Positions 9,913 through 17,753 of a stretch of DNA of 41,279 nt are shown piece after piece. Made by a program: the position numbers and the translations under genes. The stretch's first letter is position 1; every line of letters starts with the position of its first letter. Under the pieces are notes generated by a model. The model saw only the letters and a list, made by a program, of their open reading frames with translations. It did no database searches and was not told the DNA's origin. The stretch is taken from contig JAKFWO010000021.1 of the NCBI GenBank assembly GCA_021731815.1, positions 1 to 41,279 of the forward strand, read 5' to 3'. The stretch is from Hyphomonadaceae bacterium. GTDB taxonomy: Bacteria; Pseudomonadota; Alphaproteobacteria; Caulobacterales; Aquidulcibacteraceae.

Positions 9913-10176
9913 AGTGGTCCTGCTGAATGGCGTCCGGATTTCCGGGCGGGGTTTCGGACCCAGACGGCCGGCCAATGAATTTTCCGATCGAACGGAATCA
10001 TCGGATTGTGTGACGCACTGGTGCCTGCAGAAAATCGGTGCGATAGTTTGCCGGATATGTGTGAGAGTGGCCGAAACCTGTCGGTGCCCTCAGGACAATA
10101 CGAATAATGTGAGCCTCCCACCGGAAGTTCCGATGAGGAAGGCCGGCGCGAATGCGCAACCGGGGAAGGAAAAATC

Positions 10177-11757
10177 GTGGCCAATTTGCATTGGATCGAC
10201 GTCGCGGTCGTTGCCATTTACGCGATTATTGTCACCATGATCGGCCTGTGGGCATCACGGGGAGCCAAAAACGCCAGCGATTATTTCCTCGCGGGCCGAA
10301 GCATGAACTGGTTCATGATCGGTTTTGCGCTGTTTGCCTCCAATATTTCGAGCACGACCCTCGTCGGACTGGCGGGCGACGCCTATTCCACGGGCATTTC
10401 GGTTTATAATTACGAATGGATGGCCGCCGTCGTGCTGATCATCTATATCGTTTTCTTTTTGCCCATGGTGCTCAACAGCCAAGTCTACACGATCCCCGAA
10501 TATCTCGAACGGCGCTATGACCGGCGCGCCCGGACGGCCTTTGCGGGGCTGACGCTCTTCCTCAATATCGTGGTCGATACAGCGGCAAGCCTCTATGCGG
10601 GGGCATTGTTGCTGGCGCTGGTCTTTCCCGACGCGCCGACCTGGCAGATCGTGGCCGGGCTCGCGGTATTGACCGGCATTTACACGATCATTGGCGGCCT
10701 CTCGGCGGTGATGATTACCGAGGTGATCCAGGCGATCCTGCTGCTCATCGGCTCGCTTCTCATCACCATTTTCGCTTTTCAGAAGCTGGATGGCGGCTGG
10801 TCGGCGATTTTCGCCCAGGTTCCGGCGGAGAAACTCAGCCTGATCCGGCCGCTCGATGATAATGGCGTTCCGTGGCTGGGCCTGCTGACCGGGGTGCCCT
10901 TGCTCGGCCTTTATTTCTGGGGTGCCAACCAGTTCATGGCGCAGCGTATGCTTGCGGCCAAGACCCTCAATGAGGGCCGCTGGGGCGCGATCCTCGCCGG
11001 GTTCCTGAAGCTGCCGGTCATCTTCATCATGGTCCTGCCCGGAAGTGCGGCGATCCTGCTTTATCCCGATCTCGCGAAGCCGGATCTCGTCTTTCCGACC
11101 CTGATGTTCGATCTGTTGCCAATCGGCATTCTGGGCCTGGTTCTGGCAGGATTTATCGCAGCGCTGATGTCGACCATCGCTTCGACCCTCAATTCAGCCT
11201 CGACCCTCGTCACCATGGATTTTGTACGTCTGGCCCGTCCGGAATTATCGAGTGCGGCGCTGGTTCGGGTGGGGCGGATCGCGACCTTCATCCTGATGGT
11301 GCTCGCCGTGTTATGGGCCCCCCAGATCGCGCGCTTCGATTCGCTGTTCAAATATCTCCAGCAAGTGCTGTCTTATACGGTGGGGCCGTTTGTTGCCTTG
11401 TTCGTGATTGGCAGCTTCTGGCCGCGGGCCAATGCCCGTGGTGCATTCCAGGCGATCATTGTGGGCCTGTTGCTGGGGGCAGCCCTGTTCGTCGCCAATG
11501 AGATCCTTGGCCTGATCGATCTGCATTTCCTGTATGTGGCACCGATCCTGTTTGTGGTGTCGGGGCTTGTTCTGGTTCTGGCGAGCCTGACTGCGCCCGC
11601 GCCCTCGCGCGACCAGATCGAAACCCTGTTATGGAAGAAATCGCTTTCGGATCCCGACCCGATCAATGGCGCAAAGCCGCCATTCTGGCTGGATTACCGG
11701 GTTCAGGGCGCAGGATTGCTGGTCATGGCCTTTGCGATCGTCTTCAGCTTTCGCTGA
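10177..11757 (+). CDS. Sodium:solute symporter (SSS family, SGLT-like)
   Basis: Inner-membrane Na+-coupled importer of the SSS/LeuT-fold superfamily, 526 residues with about 14 hydrophobic segments. Family signatures include ASDYFLAGRSMNWFMIG after helix 1, FASNISSTTLVGLAGDAY, IYTIIGGLSAVMITEVIQ, and LNSASTLVTMDF, where Ser/Thr residues would form the Na2 site. The segment FWGANQFMAQRMLAAK is typical of glucose/galactose/myo-inositol-type members. The GTG start at 10177 has GGGGAAGGA about 7 bases upstream. Divergent transcription from a TonB receptor suggests one substrate is moved through both membranes in turn, probably a sugar or polyol. The substrate is inference. Confidence 0.92.
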   Translation: MANLHWIDVAVVAIYAIIVTMIGLWASRGAKNASDYFLAGRSMNWFMIGFALFASNISSTTLVGLAGDAYSTGISVYNYEWMAAVVLIIYIVFFLPMVLNSQVYTIPEYLERRYDRRARTAFAGLTLFLNIVVDTAASLYAGALLLALVFPDAPTWQIVAGLAVLTGIYTIIGGLSAVMITEVIQAILLLIGSLLITIFAFQKLDGGWSAIFAQVPAEKLSLIRPLDDNGVPWLGLLTGVPLLGLYFWGANQFMAQRMLAAKTLNEGRWGAILAGFLKLPVIFIMVLPGSAAILLYPDLAKPDLVFPTLMFDLLPIGILGLVLAGFIAALMSTIASTLNSASTLVTMDFVRLARPELSSAALVRVGRIATFILMVLAVLWAPQIARFDSLFKYLQQVLSYTVGPFVALFVIGSFWPRANARGAFQAIIVGLLLGAALFVANEILGLIDLHFLYVAPILFVVSGLVLVLASLTAPAPSRDQIETLLWKKSLSDPDPINGAKPPFWLDYRVQGAGLLVMAFAIVFSFR

Positions 11758-11910
11758 GGCGAGGCCACGAGGAACCAACCGGGCAGAAGCGGTCTCCGCC
11801 CCGGGCCAATTCTGTCCAGCGCCATTCCTGTAATGGCGAAACCTCGGTCATGGCGACAAATGGAGAGTCTTCTGACGGGCGACGACCCATGGCCGCTCCT
11901 CGTCGAACCA

Positions 11911-12867
11911 CTATTTCGGCTGGAGTGCGGTGACGACCTGGCCAGGCGAAATGGTTCCCGGAACCGGACGTTGGGGCGCAAGCCCGGGCCGCACTGCCGT
12001 GTCCGGGGTCCCTCGAACCGGTGGCCGGACATTCACCCGCCCACATTCCCTGATTTCCACACCGTTGGGTAACCGGGTGGCCGCATCGCCGCAGGCCTTG
12101 GCCAATTGCGCGCGCGTCAATCCCTGGGCGGTGCGAAAATCCACCCCCGTCAGGATGGCACCCTCAAAATCGGCCTCCCGCAGATCAGCGCGTGCAAAGC
12201 GCGTTCCCGTTAGCACTGCTTCCGCGAAGACCGCACCCCGCAAATCGGCACCACCCAGATTGGCGGCGGTGAGATTGGTGCGTGAGAAATTGGCCTCCGC
12301 GGCTACCGCTTCGCCCAAATTTGCCCCCGCCAGCACTGCGCCCGAGAAATCAGCCTTGAGCCCACTGAAGCGAATCATCACCGCACCGGTGAAATTCGAT
12401 CCGACCAGATTGGCACCGTTGAAATTGGTGACGCTGAGATCGGCTCCCGCAAAATCGGCACTGGTTCCGGATGCCCCGGCAAAGGTCGCCCCATGGGCTT
12501 TGACGCCACGAAAACTGACGCCGGAAAACCGTGCGCCCGCCAGACTCGCGCGGGTCAGATCAGCTCCGGTGAATACGACCCGCGCCAATTGCGCAAAGCT
12601 GAGATCCGCCCCCGTGAAATCCGAATCGCTGAAATCCGATCGGACAAAGTGAACGCCAGAAAAGCGCCGCCCGCGAAAATCGCATTTGGTACAGGAGCCT
12701 GAATATCGCTTGTCCAGCACGACCACAACGGAATCGCCATTTGCCTGGCCGTCAGGCACGCGAAAGGTGATCTGTGCATGCGCCGTCGCACTGGCCGTGA
12801 CGGCCATTGGACCCAAAACGCACAACTGAACCAGTTTCCGGATAATCATAGGCGACAAACTAGCCAC
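11911..12867 (-). CDS. Exported pentapeptide-repeat protein, long form
   Basis: Predicted periplasmic right-handed quadrilateral beta-helix. A signal peptide ends at TASATAHAQ. A CTKC pair near the start of the mature domain precedes roughly 35 repeats of the A(D/N)LxX type (for example FTGADL, LAGARF, LGGADL) spanning about residues 60-250. A terminal module GLTRAQLAKACGD...LPNGVEIREC follows and is shared with the neighbouring gene. The last 45 residues are a Pro-rich tail. The start is uncertain: a GTG at 12867, a TTG at 12858 or an ATG at 12849 all give a signal peptide, with GAAGAA nearby. The molecular role is unknown; pentapeptide proteins that bind gyrase are cytosolic, so that role is unlikely. 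Confidence 0.88.
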   Translation of the reverse strand: MASLSPMIIRKLVQLCVLGPMAVTASATAHAQITFRVPDGQANGDSVVVVLDKRYSGSCTKCDFRGRRFSGVHFVRSDFSDSDFTGADLSFAQLARVVFTGADLTRASLAGARFSGVSFRGVKAHGATFAGASGTSADFAGADLSVTNFNGANLVGSNFTGAVMIRFSGLKADFSGAVLAGANLGEAVAAEANFSRTNLTAANLGGADLRGAVFAEAVLTGTRFARADLREADFEGAILTGVDFRTAQGLTRAQLAKACGDAATRLPNGVEIRECGRVNVRPPVRGTPDTAVRPGLAPQRPVPGTISPGQVVTALQPK

Positions 12868-12891
12868 TTTCTTCAGACCGATACGACTTAA

Positions 12892-12920
12892 ATCATTTTA
12901 ACCCGCGGGATGCGTGTCAA
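12892..12920 (-). promoter_or_regulatory. Possible promoter of the long pentapeptide-repeat gene
   Basis: On the minus strand, a perfect -35 TTGACA (12915-12920) is followed 17 bases later by a weak -10 AATGAT (12892-12897) within an AT-rich patch just ahead of the start codons. A closer TAAAAT would leave only a 14-base spacer, so the -10 is uncertain. Confidence 0.35.
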
Positions 12921-12962
12921 GTGCTGAATCGTAAGAAATGTGGCCGCGGCGGTCGTCTTGAC

Positions 12963-13505
12963 TCACTTGCAACGGGGGATGGACAGGCCGGCAGGCAGAT
13001 GGGTTTCATTGTCACCGCAGGCGGTGTCGAGCCGGGATTGTGTCAGACCACGCACGGCATCGAGATCGGCACCCGAAAAATTGGCGCGGGCGAGAATCGC
13101 GCCGGTAAAATCGGCCCGCCCGAAATAGGAGCCTGTGAAGGTTGCATCCGAGAGATCGGCACCGGAAAAATCGGCATGCAGGAAGCGCCCCGCAAAGGCA
13201 TTGACGAAAGACAGATCTGCCCCGCGCAAATTGGCCTTGTCGAGCGTAATCGCCACCATTTCGGCCTGCCGCAATCGTGCACGCGCGAACGAACGTCCCG
13301 ACAGCACCTTGTAATTGAGATCGGCCTGAAAGAGGTTGCAGCCCGGGCAGGCCGATCCCCGCTGAACACGCGCGACTTCAAGCGCATCCTGGGCATGAGC
13401 GGGCGTTGCAATTGCGGCCAGGATTCCAGGCATCGCACCGGCCAGAGCCACAAATCGGAGGGCCCGGGACAGGACGCAAGACAAAGAGGATGCAAGGCGT
13501 GTCAT
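12963..13505 (-). CDS. Exported pentapeptide-repeat protein, short form
   Basis: Smaller partner (180 residues) of the adjacent pentapeptide protein and probably a paralogue. The ATG at 13505 has GGGAG about 9 bases upstream and starts a signal peptide ending ATPAHAQ. The mature domain begins with a CPGC pair directly before the first repeats (CNLFQADL), runs through about 15 pentapeptides (LRGADL, FSGADL, FTGAIL) and ends in GLTQSRLDTACGD...LPAGLSIPRC. The paired cysteines at both ends match the long form and could be disulfide caps. It lies 117 bases downstream of the NrdJ-like gene on the same strand. No function can be assigned. Confidence 0.88.
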   Translation of the reverse strand: MTRLASSLSCVLSRALRFVALAGAMPGILAAIATPAHAQDALEVARVQRGSACPGCNLFQADLNYKVLSGRSFARARLRQAEMVAITLDKANLRGADLSFVNAFAGRFLHADFSGADLSDATFTGSYFGRADFTGAILARANFSGADLDAVRGLTQSRLDTACGDNETHLPAGLSIPRCK

Positions 13506-13622
13506 TTTGGCGCTCCCTGACGGCTGGAACCAATGCCTTCTCACAGCAGAAACCCGCTCTGGTGCTTTGAAAATGCTCCGGAGAACGGGTCACTCTGCCA
13601 TTCTCCCGCCAGACCACGCAAA

Positions 13623-16394
13623 TTACGCGCCAGGATCAGCCGATTGCGCCGCGCGGGTCTCAAAGCCACAAGTTGCACAGCGCGCACCATCGCCGGAGCT
13701 TGCCAGGGTGAAATGACCGCAACGGGAGCAAGGCTCCCCCGAAAATGCGCCAAAGGGGCCGCTGGCAGCGGAGAATTCGGCCCCGGCATCCGGTCGTGCC
13801 TCTCCCGATTTCGGGCGTATATCGCCTTCGCGGGGTTTGAAGCGCACGATATTGTCGGGCAGGGTTCCCCGGCTGAAGCCCTTGGAGATCAGCCGCCGCG
13901 CCGTTTCCGCCGGGTCGTCGTCGGGTAGCAGCAAGGGACGGCGCGACAGGCCATCGCCATGCAATTCCTGTGGGTCCATATTGGCGAGATCCTGACGGTC
14001 GAGATAGCTCACCGCCAGTTCCCGGAAGATATAATCGAGGATCGACGTCGCCTGGCGGATGGAATCATTGCCGCTGACCGTCCCTGATGGCTCGAAGCGT
14101 GTGAACACAAAGGCATCCACAAATTCTTCCAGCGGAACGCCATATTGGAGGCCGATGGAGATCGCGATGGCAAAATTATTCATCAGCGAGCGGAAGGCGG
14201 CACCTTCCTTGTGCATGTCGATAAAAATTTCTCCGAGGCCGCCATCATCGAATTCGCCGGTATGGAGATAGACCTTGTGGCCACCGATCGCGGCCTTCTG
14301 GATATAGCCTTTGCGACGATCGGGAAGGCGGCGGCGTTCGATCGGACGCTCTATTTCCCGCTCGACCACGCGTTCGATGATTTTTTCGGGAAATGCCGGG
14401 GCCGGGGCCTTGCGCGAGATCAATCGATCGGTGACCCGCGCCTCGTCATGCGCATCCTCGAGCCGCGCGGCCAGCAGGGATGACGCCGCACCCGCCCCGC
14501 GGCGGCGCAGTCGCAGCCGGGTGATTCCGGAACGCACGGCCAGTTCCAGTGCAGCGCGAAGCTCCGATGGGGCGGCATCATTGGCAAATTCCAGCCTGAC
14601 CTCGACCTCGCCATCGAGCGCCGCGGAAATGGCAGCAGCCAAGGACAATTGGTCATGGATGGAAGACGGGCCGGGCTCATCGCGCTCGGCCGCGGCAAAG
14701 ACCCGGCGCGCGGCCGGCGGCAGTGCCGCGCAATCCGAAAAGGCGCCCGCGCCGCAGACAAAGGCCTCGGCGGCGTCGATCGTTTCCTTCCCATAGCCGA
14801 GCGCAACGAGAAAATCCCGCCCATCGGCGCGTTCGGGGTCGAGCTCGAGCGTCCGAAACGGGCCATTGCCGAGTGTCACGACACCAAATAATTGCGAAAA
14901 ATCGGGAGCCGCTGCCGCGGCGGACTCAAGAGCCACCAAAATCGGGGTCGGAAGCCCGCGCGCGCGCAGGCACTCGAGATCAATTCCCGGCGACGCCCGC
15001 AGGCTGCCGGACCCCAGTGCCCAATCGAGCGCAGCCTGCCGGGTTCCCGGCGATGTTCCCATAGCATCGAGTGCGATCTCCACGGAAGGGCTGGCGCGGC
15101 GTCGTCCGGACGGACCCGCGACGATGAGCGGGAATTGGCTCTGCACGCCGATGCTGTCGCAAGCCAGCACCGGGCAGGTCAAACCAGGGTCCCGCACCGC
15201 ACAAAACAGGCCCGGAACCGTTTCCTCGACAGCCTTTCGGACGAGGCGCACAGCATTGCCAGCACTTTCCCGTGCCTGCGGTGCCGCAAAAGCCAATCCC
15301 TGGCGCATGATAAAGGCGGCAAAGCCGGTGAGGATCACCACGCCTTGCGTCGACTTTTCCGGCGATGTTCTGGCACCGGATTCGGCGGCAAAAGCTGCAA
15401 GCTTCGCTGCTGTCCCCAGCGCTTCGCTGTTCAGGCGTCCATCGTCATCGATACATGCCGCGAGATCGAGCGCCAACGCACATTCAGCGGCATCCCCGCG
15501 GGTGCGGAAACGCACGGAACCGGCACCATCCTCCCACAGGCTGGCCAGCATCTGGTCAATTTTGGCTCCGTCCGCCCGGATGCCTTGCTGGGCCCCTGCA
15601 AACAGGGTTTCGGGACAGAAAATGTCGAGCGGATCACAGGCATCGCGATGCGCGTCGGCAAGGGCTGCGCCGCCCCGGGTCAGTGAAGGCGAGGGCAGGC
15701 CCGCTTTGGCTCTGGCCAGACATTCGGCAATGGCATCGGCGGGGACGCCGGCGAGCATCGCCTGTCCGATTCGCTGCCGCAACACGCCTGGTCCCGAAAA
15801 ATCGGTTCCGGCATGGGCAGCCTCACGAATGCCGCGCAGATGCCCGTCAAACATTGCAAGGCCTGCCGCAAGTGCCGAAGATCTGGCGCGATCGGCGGTC
15901 CGGGCATTCAGCCGCGCGACGAAATCTGGCGCATTGGCAGAGAACCGGGCGCTGCCAGGCGTGTCCTGAACGAAACCGATGACCCGCCGGGCAAAGAGGG
16001 CCCGCAATTCATCGAAAGCAAGGGTCGCAAGGCGCGGTGTGCCGATGATGCCCCGATGAAGCGCCGTTGCAATAATCTCCGCTGCCATGGTGTCATATGC
16101 AGCCGGAAGATCAAAGGGCGCTGCCGGATCCCGTGTCTCGCATTGGCGGACCGTTTCGCGCAATTTTTTTGGAGCCGCCATGATGACCGCCGGGTCGGCC
16201 AGTGATTGTGACGACATCAGAAAATTCAGGGCGCTGTCGACCACCTCGCCCGGCCAATCGGGCGGACATAGCACCTCGATCGGCATTTCGTCGGGAATTG
16301 GCCCGGAAAACGCCTCTTCGGACTGGACCCGGCGGACAGACAAAGGCCCCCAGATGTGCCCTGATTGCTGGCTCCACTGACGGATGATGTTCAC
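13623..16394 (-). CDS. NrdJ-derived pseudoenzyme with TSCPD domain and zinc ribbon
   Basis: A 923-residue relative of the adenosylcobalamin-dependent ribonucleotide reductase NrdJ that appears catalytically dead. The C-terminal TSCPD domain (about residues 690-780) is near identical to NrdJ as I recall it: RRKGYIQKAAIGGHKVYL, GEIFIDMHKEGAAFRSLMNN, FRELAVSYLDR. The tail (about 887-912) keeps the NrdJ-like zinc ribbon CSRCGHFTL...CATCG. The first 640 residues align only loosely (CIDDDGRLN near 315, CDSIGVQSQF near 411, FLVALGYGKETIDAAEAFVCG) and lack the active-site NPCSEY-type and PTGTIG-type motifs; about 250 residues are missing compared with usual NrdJ. The GTG start has GGGAG 8 bases upstream. 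The intact frame argues against decay; a regulatory or scaffolding role is inference. Confidence 0.8.
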   Translation of the reverse strand: MNIIRQWSQQSGHIWGPLSVRRVQSEEAFSGPIPDEMPIEVLCPPDWPGEVVDSALNFLMSSQSLADPAVIMAAPKKLRETVRQCETRDPAAPFDLPAAYDTMAAEIIATALHRGIIGTPRLATLAFDELRALFARRVIGFVQDTPGSARFSANAPDFVARLNARTADRARSSALAAGLAMFDGHLRGIREAAHAGTDFSGPGVLRQRIGQAMLAGVPADAIAECLARAKAGLPSPSLTRGGAALADAHRDACDPLDIFCPETLFAGAQQGIRADGAKIDQMLASLWEDGAGSVRFRTRGDAAECALALDLAACIDDDGRLNSEALGTAAKLAAFAAESGARTSPEKSTQGVVILTGFAAFIMRQGLAFAAPQARESAGNAVRLVRKAVEETVPGLFCAVRDPGLTCPVLACDSIGVQSQFPLIVAGPSGRRRASPSVEIALDAMGTSPGTRQAALDWALGSGSLRASPGIDLECLRARGLPTPILVALESAAAAAPDFSQLFGVVTLGNGPFRTLELDPERADGRDFLVALGYGKETIDAAEAFVCGAGAFSDCAALPPAARRVFAAAERDEPGPSSIHDQLSLAAAISAALDGEVEVRLEFANDAAPSELRAALELAVRSGITRLRLRRRGAGAASSLLAARLEDAHDEARVTDRLISRKAPAPAFPEKIIERVVEREIERPIERRRLPDRRKGYIQKAAIGGHKVYLHTGEFDDGGLGEIFIDMHKEGAAFRSLMNNFAIAISIGLQYGVPLEEFVDAFVFTRFEPSGTVSGNDSIRQATSILDYIFRELAVSYLDRQDLANMDPQELHGDGLSRRPLLLPDDDPAETARRLISKGFSRGTLPDNIVRFKPREGDIRPKSGEARPDAGAEFSAASGPFGAFSGEPCSRCGHFTLASSGDGARCATCGFETRAAQSADPGA

Positions 16395-16482
16395 CTGGTG
16401 CTCCCTTCGCCGATCTCCGGACGAATCCGGTTGTGATCGCCCATGCCGCGACGCGGGGAAGGTTAGGCAGTTTTTATACTCG

Positions 16483-16498
16483 ACGCAATAAATATGGA
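16483..16498. promoter_or_regulatory. Candidate NrdR box, left
   Basis: The 16-mer ACGCAATAAATATGGA agrees with the NrdR consensus ACACTATATATAGTGT (A/T positions degenerate) at about 11 of 16 positions. It is separated by exactly 16 bases from the right box, so the two centres are 32 bases (three helical turns) apart, the arrangement known for NrdR box pairs. Confidence 0.6.
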
Positions 16499-16514
16499 TG
16501 TTTTTCCACAGAAT

Positions 16515-16530
16515 CGTCTATATCTAGTGG
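16515..16530. promoter_or_regulatory. Candidate NrdR box, right
   Basis: The 16-mer CGTCTATATCTAGTGG matches the NrdR consensus at about 11 of 16 positions, including the core CTATAT and TAGTG. It is paired with the left box at the canonical spacing. NrdR is the ATP/dATP-sensing repressor of ribonucleotide reductase genes. Confidence 0.65.
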
Positions 16531-16710
16531 ATCGTCGTGGATTTCGATCGCTTGTGACGCGCCGTGAATGGACCGCCTTATTGGCACCGCACGCCGAATG
16601 GGCTAAGGGAGTCTGCGAATGCTGCCCCGTGTCCGGATTCGGGGAGTGATTCGGGAAATTTCGGGATATTCCCCGCTTGGGTAATGTTCTCCTCCCGCGA
16701 AAGGCTATGC

Positions 16711-17124
16711 GTGCTCAGGAAAATCTTTTTGTGGTGGAACGATGCGACCATCGGGGCCCTGTTCGATATCGGCCGGCGCGGGCAATTCATTGGCGACGAT
16801 GATTATGGCAATCGCTATTTCGAGGATCGCGAGGCAAGTCTCGAGGGTCGCAAGCGGCGTTGGGTGACCTATCGCGGCTATACGGATGCCTCACGCGTGC
16901 CGCCGGACTGGCATGGCTGGCTGCATTACACTTTCGACGACCCGCCCACCTACGCCCCTTTGAAGGCGAAGGCGTGGGAAAAGCCGCATTCCCCGAATTT
17001 GACCGGCACCTTGTGGGCGTATCGACCGCAGGGCAGCCTCGCAGGGACGGGCAAGCGCGCGGCCAGTGCTTCCGATTACGAGGCGTGGCAGCCGGAGACC
17101 GATCCCGGGACCCCGCCACAATAG
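16711..17124 (+). CDS. NADH:ubiquinone oxidoreductase NDUFA12-family subunit
   Basis: Accessory subunit of respiratory complex I, the bacterial homologue of mitochondrial NDUFA12 (B17.2), found in Alphaproteobacteria. The 137-residue product has the family pattern: IFLWWNDATIGALFD, then GDDDYGNRYFEDRE, RRWVTYRGYTDASRVPPDWH, GWLHYTFDDPP and WEKPHSPNLTGT. The GTG at 16711 is chosen because it has AAAGG 7 bases upstream and places the conserved W-W-N segment at the usual distance from the N-terminus. An ATG at 16684 would add nine unrelated residues. It is followed by mlaD and a DUF2155 gene, a conserved alphaproteobacterial order. Confidence 0.93.
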   Translation: MLRKIFLWWNDATIGALFDIGRRGQFIGDDDYGNRYFEDREASLEGRKRRWVTYRGYTDASRVPPDWHGWLHYTFDDPPTYAPLKAKAWEKPHSPNLTGTLWAYRPQGSLAGTGKRAASASDYEAWQPETDPGTPPQ

Positions 17125-17242
17125 GCCGGCTCTCCGGCGGGGCCTGTTGGCCGGCAGACGGCGCAACAGCAATTCTCCGGAATTGCAGAACAGTCAGGCA
17201 AAATGGTCACTCGAAATGAAATCGTGCGGTTAAGGTGGTGGG

Positions 17243-17737
17243 ATGACAAAACAAAGCCTTGAAACCATTGTTGGTGCTGCCGTGATCGCCGGTGCTTTCG
17301 GATTCCTCGCCTTCGCGCTGCAAAACGGAGCCGGTGCGGGCGTCCCGGCGGGTGCCTATACGCTGTCTGCGCGGTTCAATCAGGCCAGCGGAATCGCGCC
17401 GGGTGCAGATGTCCGGCTGTCGGGCGTCAAGGTCGGCTCCGTCTCGGCAATCACGCTCAATACAAAGACCTACCAGGCCGAAGTCAGTCTTGCCATTGCC
17501 TCATCCATCCCGGTTCCTGACGATTCCGTGGTCAAGGTCACTGCGGACGGGCTGCTGGGCGCGCCTTATATCGCGATTGATCCGGGGGCATCGGATGTCA
17601 ATCTCAAGGCCGGGCAGAGTTTCGAATATGCGCGCGGCTCTGTCGATCTTTTGACGCTTTTGTCGACTTTTATACAATCGGGCAGTTCGCCCGCGCCCGA
17701 TCCTGCCGATGCAGGAACGGAAAATGTACCGGAATAA
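17243..17737 (+). CDS. mlaD: MlaD, MCE-domain lipid transport protein
   Basis: Periplasmic-facing, membrane-anchored substrate-binding subunit of the Mla phospholipid transport system, which maintains outer-membrane lipid asymmetry. A single N-terminal transmembrane helix (about residues 8-27) is followed by one MCE domain (about 38-115) with YTLSARFNQASGIAPGADVRLSGVKVG and DGLLGAPYIAIDPG. A short C-terminal helix and an acidic tail complete 164 residues, a normal MlaD size. The ATG at 17243 has AAGGTGG just upstream. The ATPase and permease partners (mlaF, mlaE) are not in this window and must be elsewhere. Confidence 0.93.
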   Translation: MTKQSLETIVGAAVIAGAFGFLAFALQNGAGAGVPAGAYTLSARFNQASGIAPGADVRLSGVKVGSVSAITLNTKTYQAEVSLAIASSIPVPDDSVVKVTADGLLGAPYIAIDPGASDVNLKAGQSFEYARGSVDLLTLLSTFIQSGSSPAPDPADAGTENVPE

Positions 17738-17753
17738 ATCGGGTGGGCGGAAC

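Larger units (their letters stand above)
9776..10176. promoter_or_regulatory. Divergent control region of receptor and symporter genes
   Basis: This 400-base gap separates two outward-facing transport genes. The receptor-proximal half holds two related LacI-like half-palindromes (listed separately). The left one abuts a possible minus-strand -35 TTGTGA with TTATGG 17 bases downstream. The symporter-proximal half is GC-rich with no clear promoter, and ends in a strong ribosome-binding site (GGGGAAGGA, 10162-10170) before the GTG at 10177. I see no supported small gene here. Confidence 0.55.
16395..16710. promoter_or_regulatory. Divergent control region of NrdJ-like gene and NDUFA12 gene
   Basis: This 316-base gap between outward-facing genes has an AT-rich core (16470-16535) holding a candidate NrdR box pair. 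A possible minus-strand promoter reads TTGCGT, 17 bases, TAACCT toward the NrdJ-like gene and partly overlaps the left box. An open frame from 16564 runs into the NDUFA12 gene, but its first 49 codons do not look like that family, so I treat them as non-coding leader. Confidence 0.5.

Noticed and set aside
11744-11890. Possible 48-codon minus-strand frame in the gap after the long pentapeptide gene
   Set aside because: It has an ATG in the gap, but no convincing ribosome-binding site, overlaps the symporter end, and shows no similarity I can name; evidence is too thin.
14866-15969. Long plus-strand open frame (367 codons) opposite the NrdJ-like gene
   Set aside because: It is antisense to a coding region with recognisable domains, has an Arg/Pro/Ser-rich composition typical of high-GC shadow frames, and has no family resemblance.
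16564-16710. Upstream extension of the NDUFA12 frame
   Set aside because: The 49 extra codons lack family similarity and the GTG at 16711 has a proper ribosome-binding site, so the extension is probably leader.
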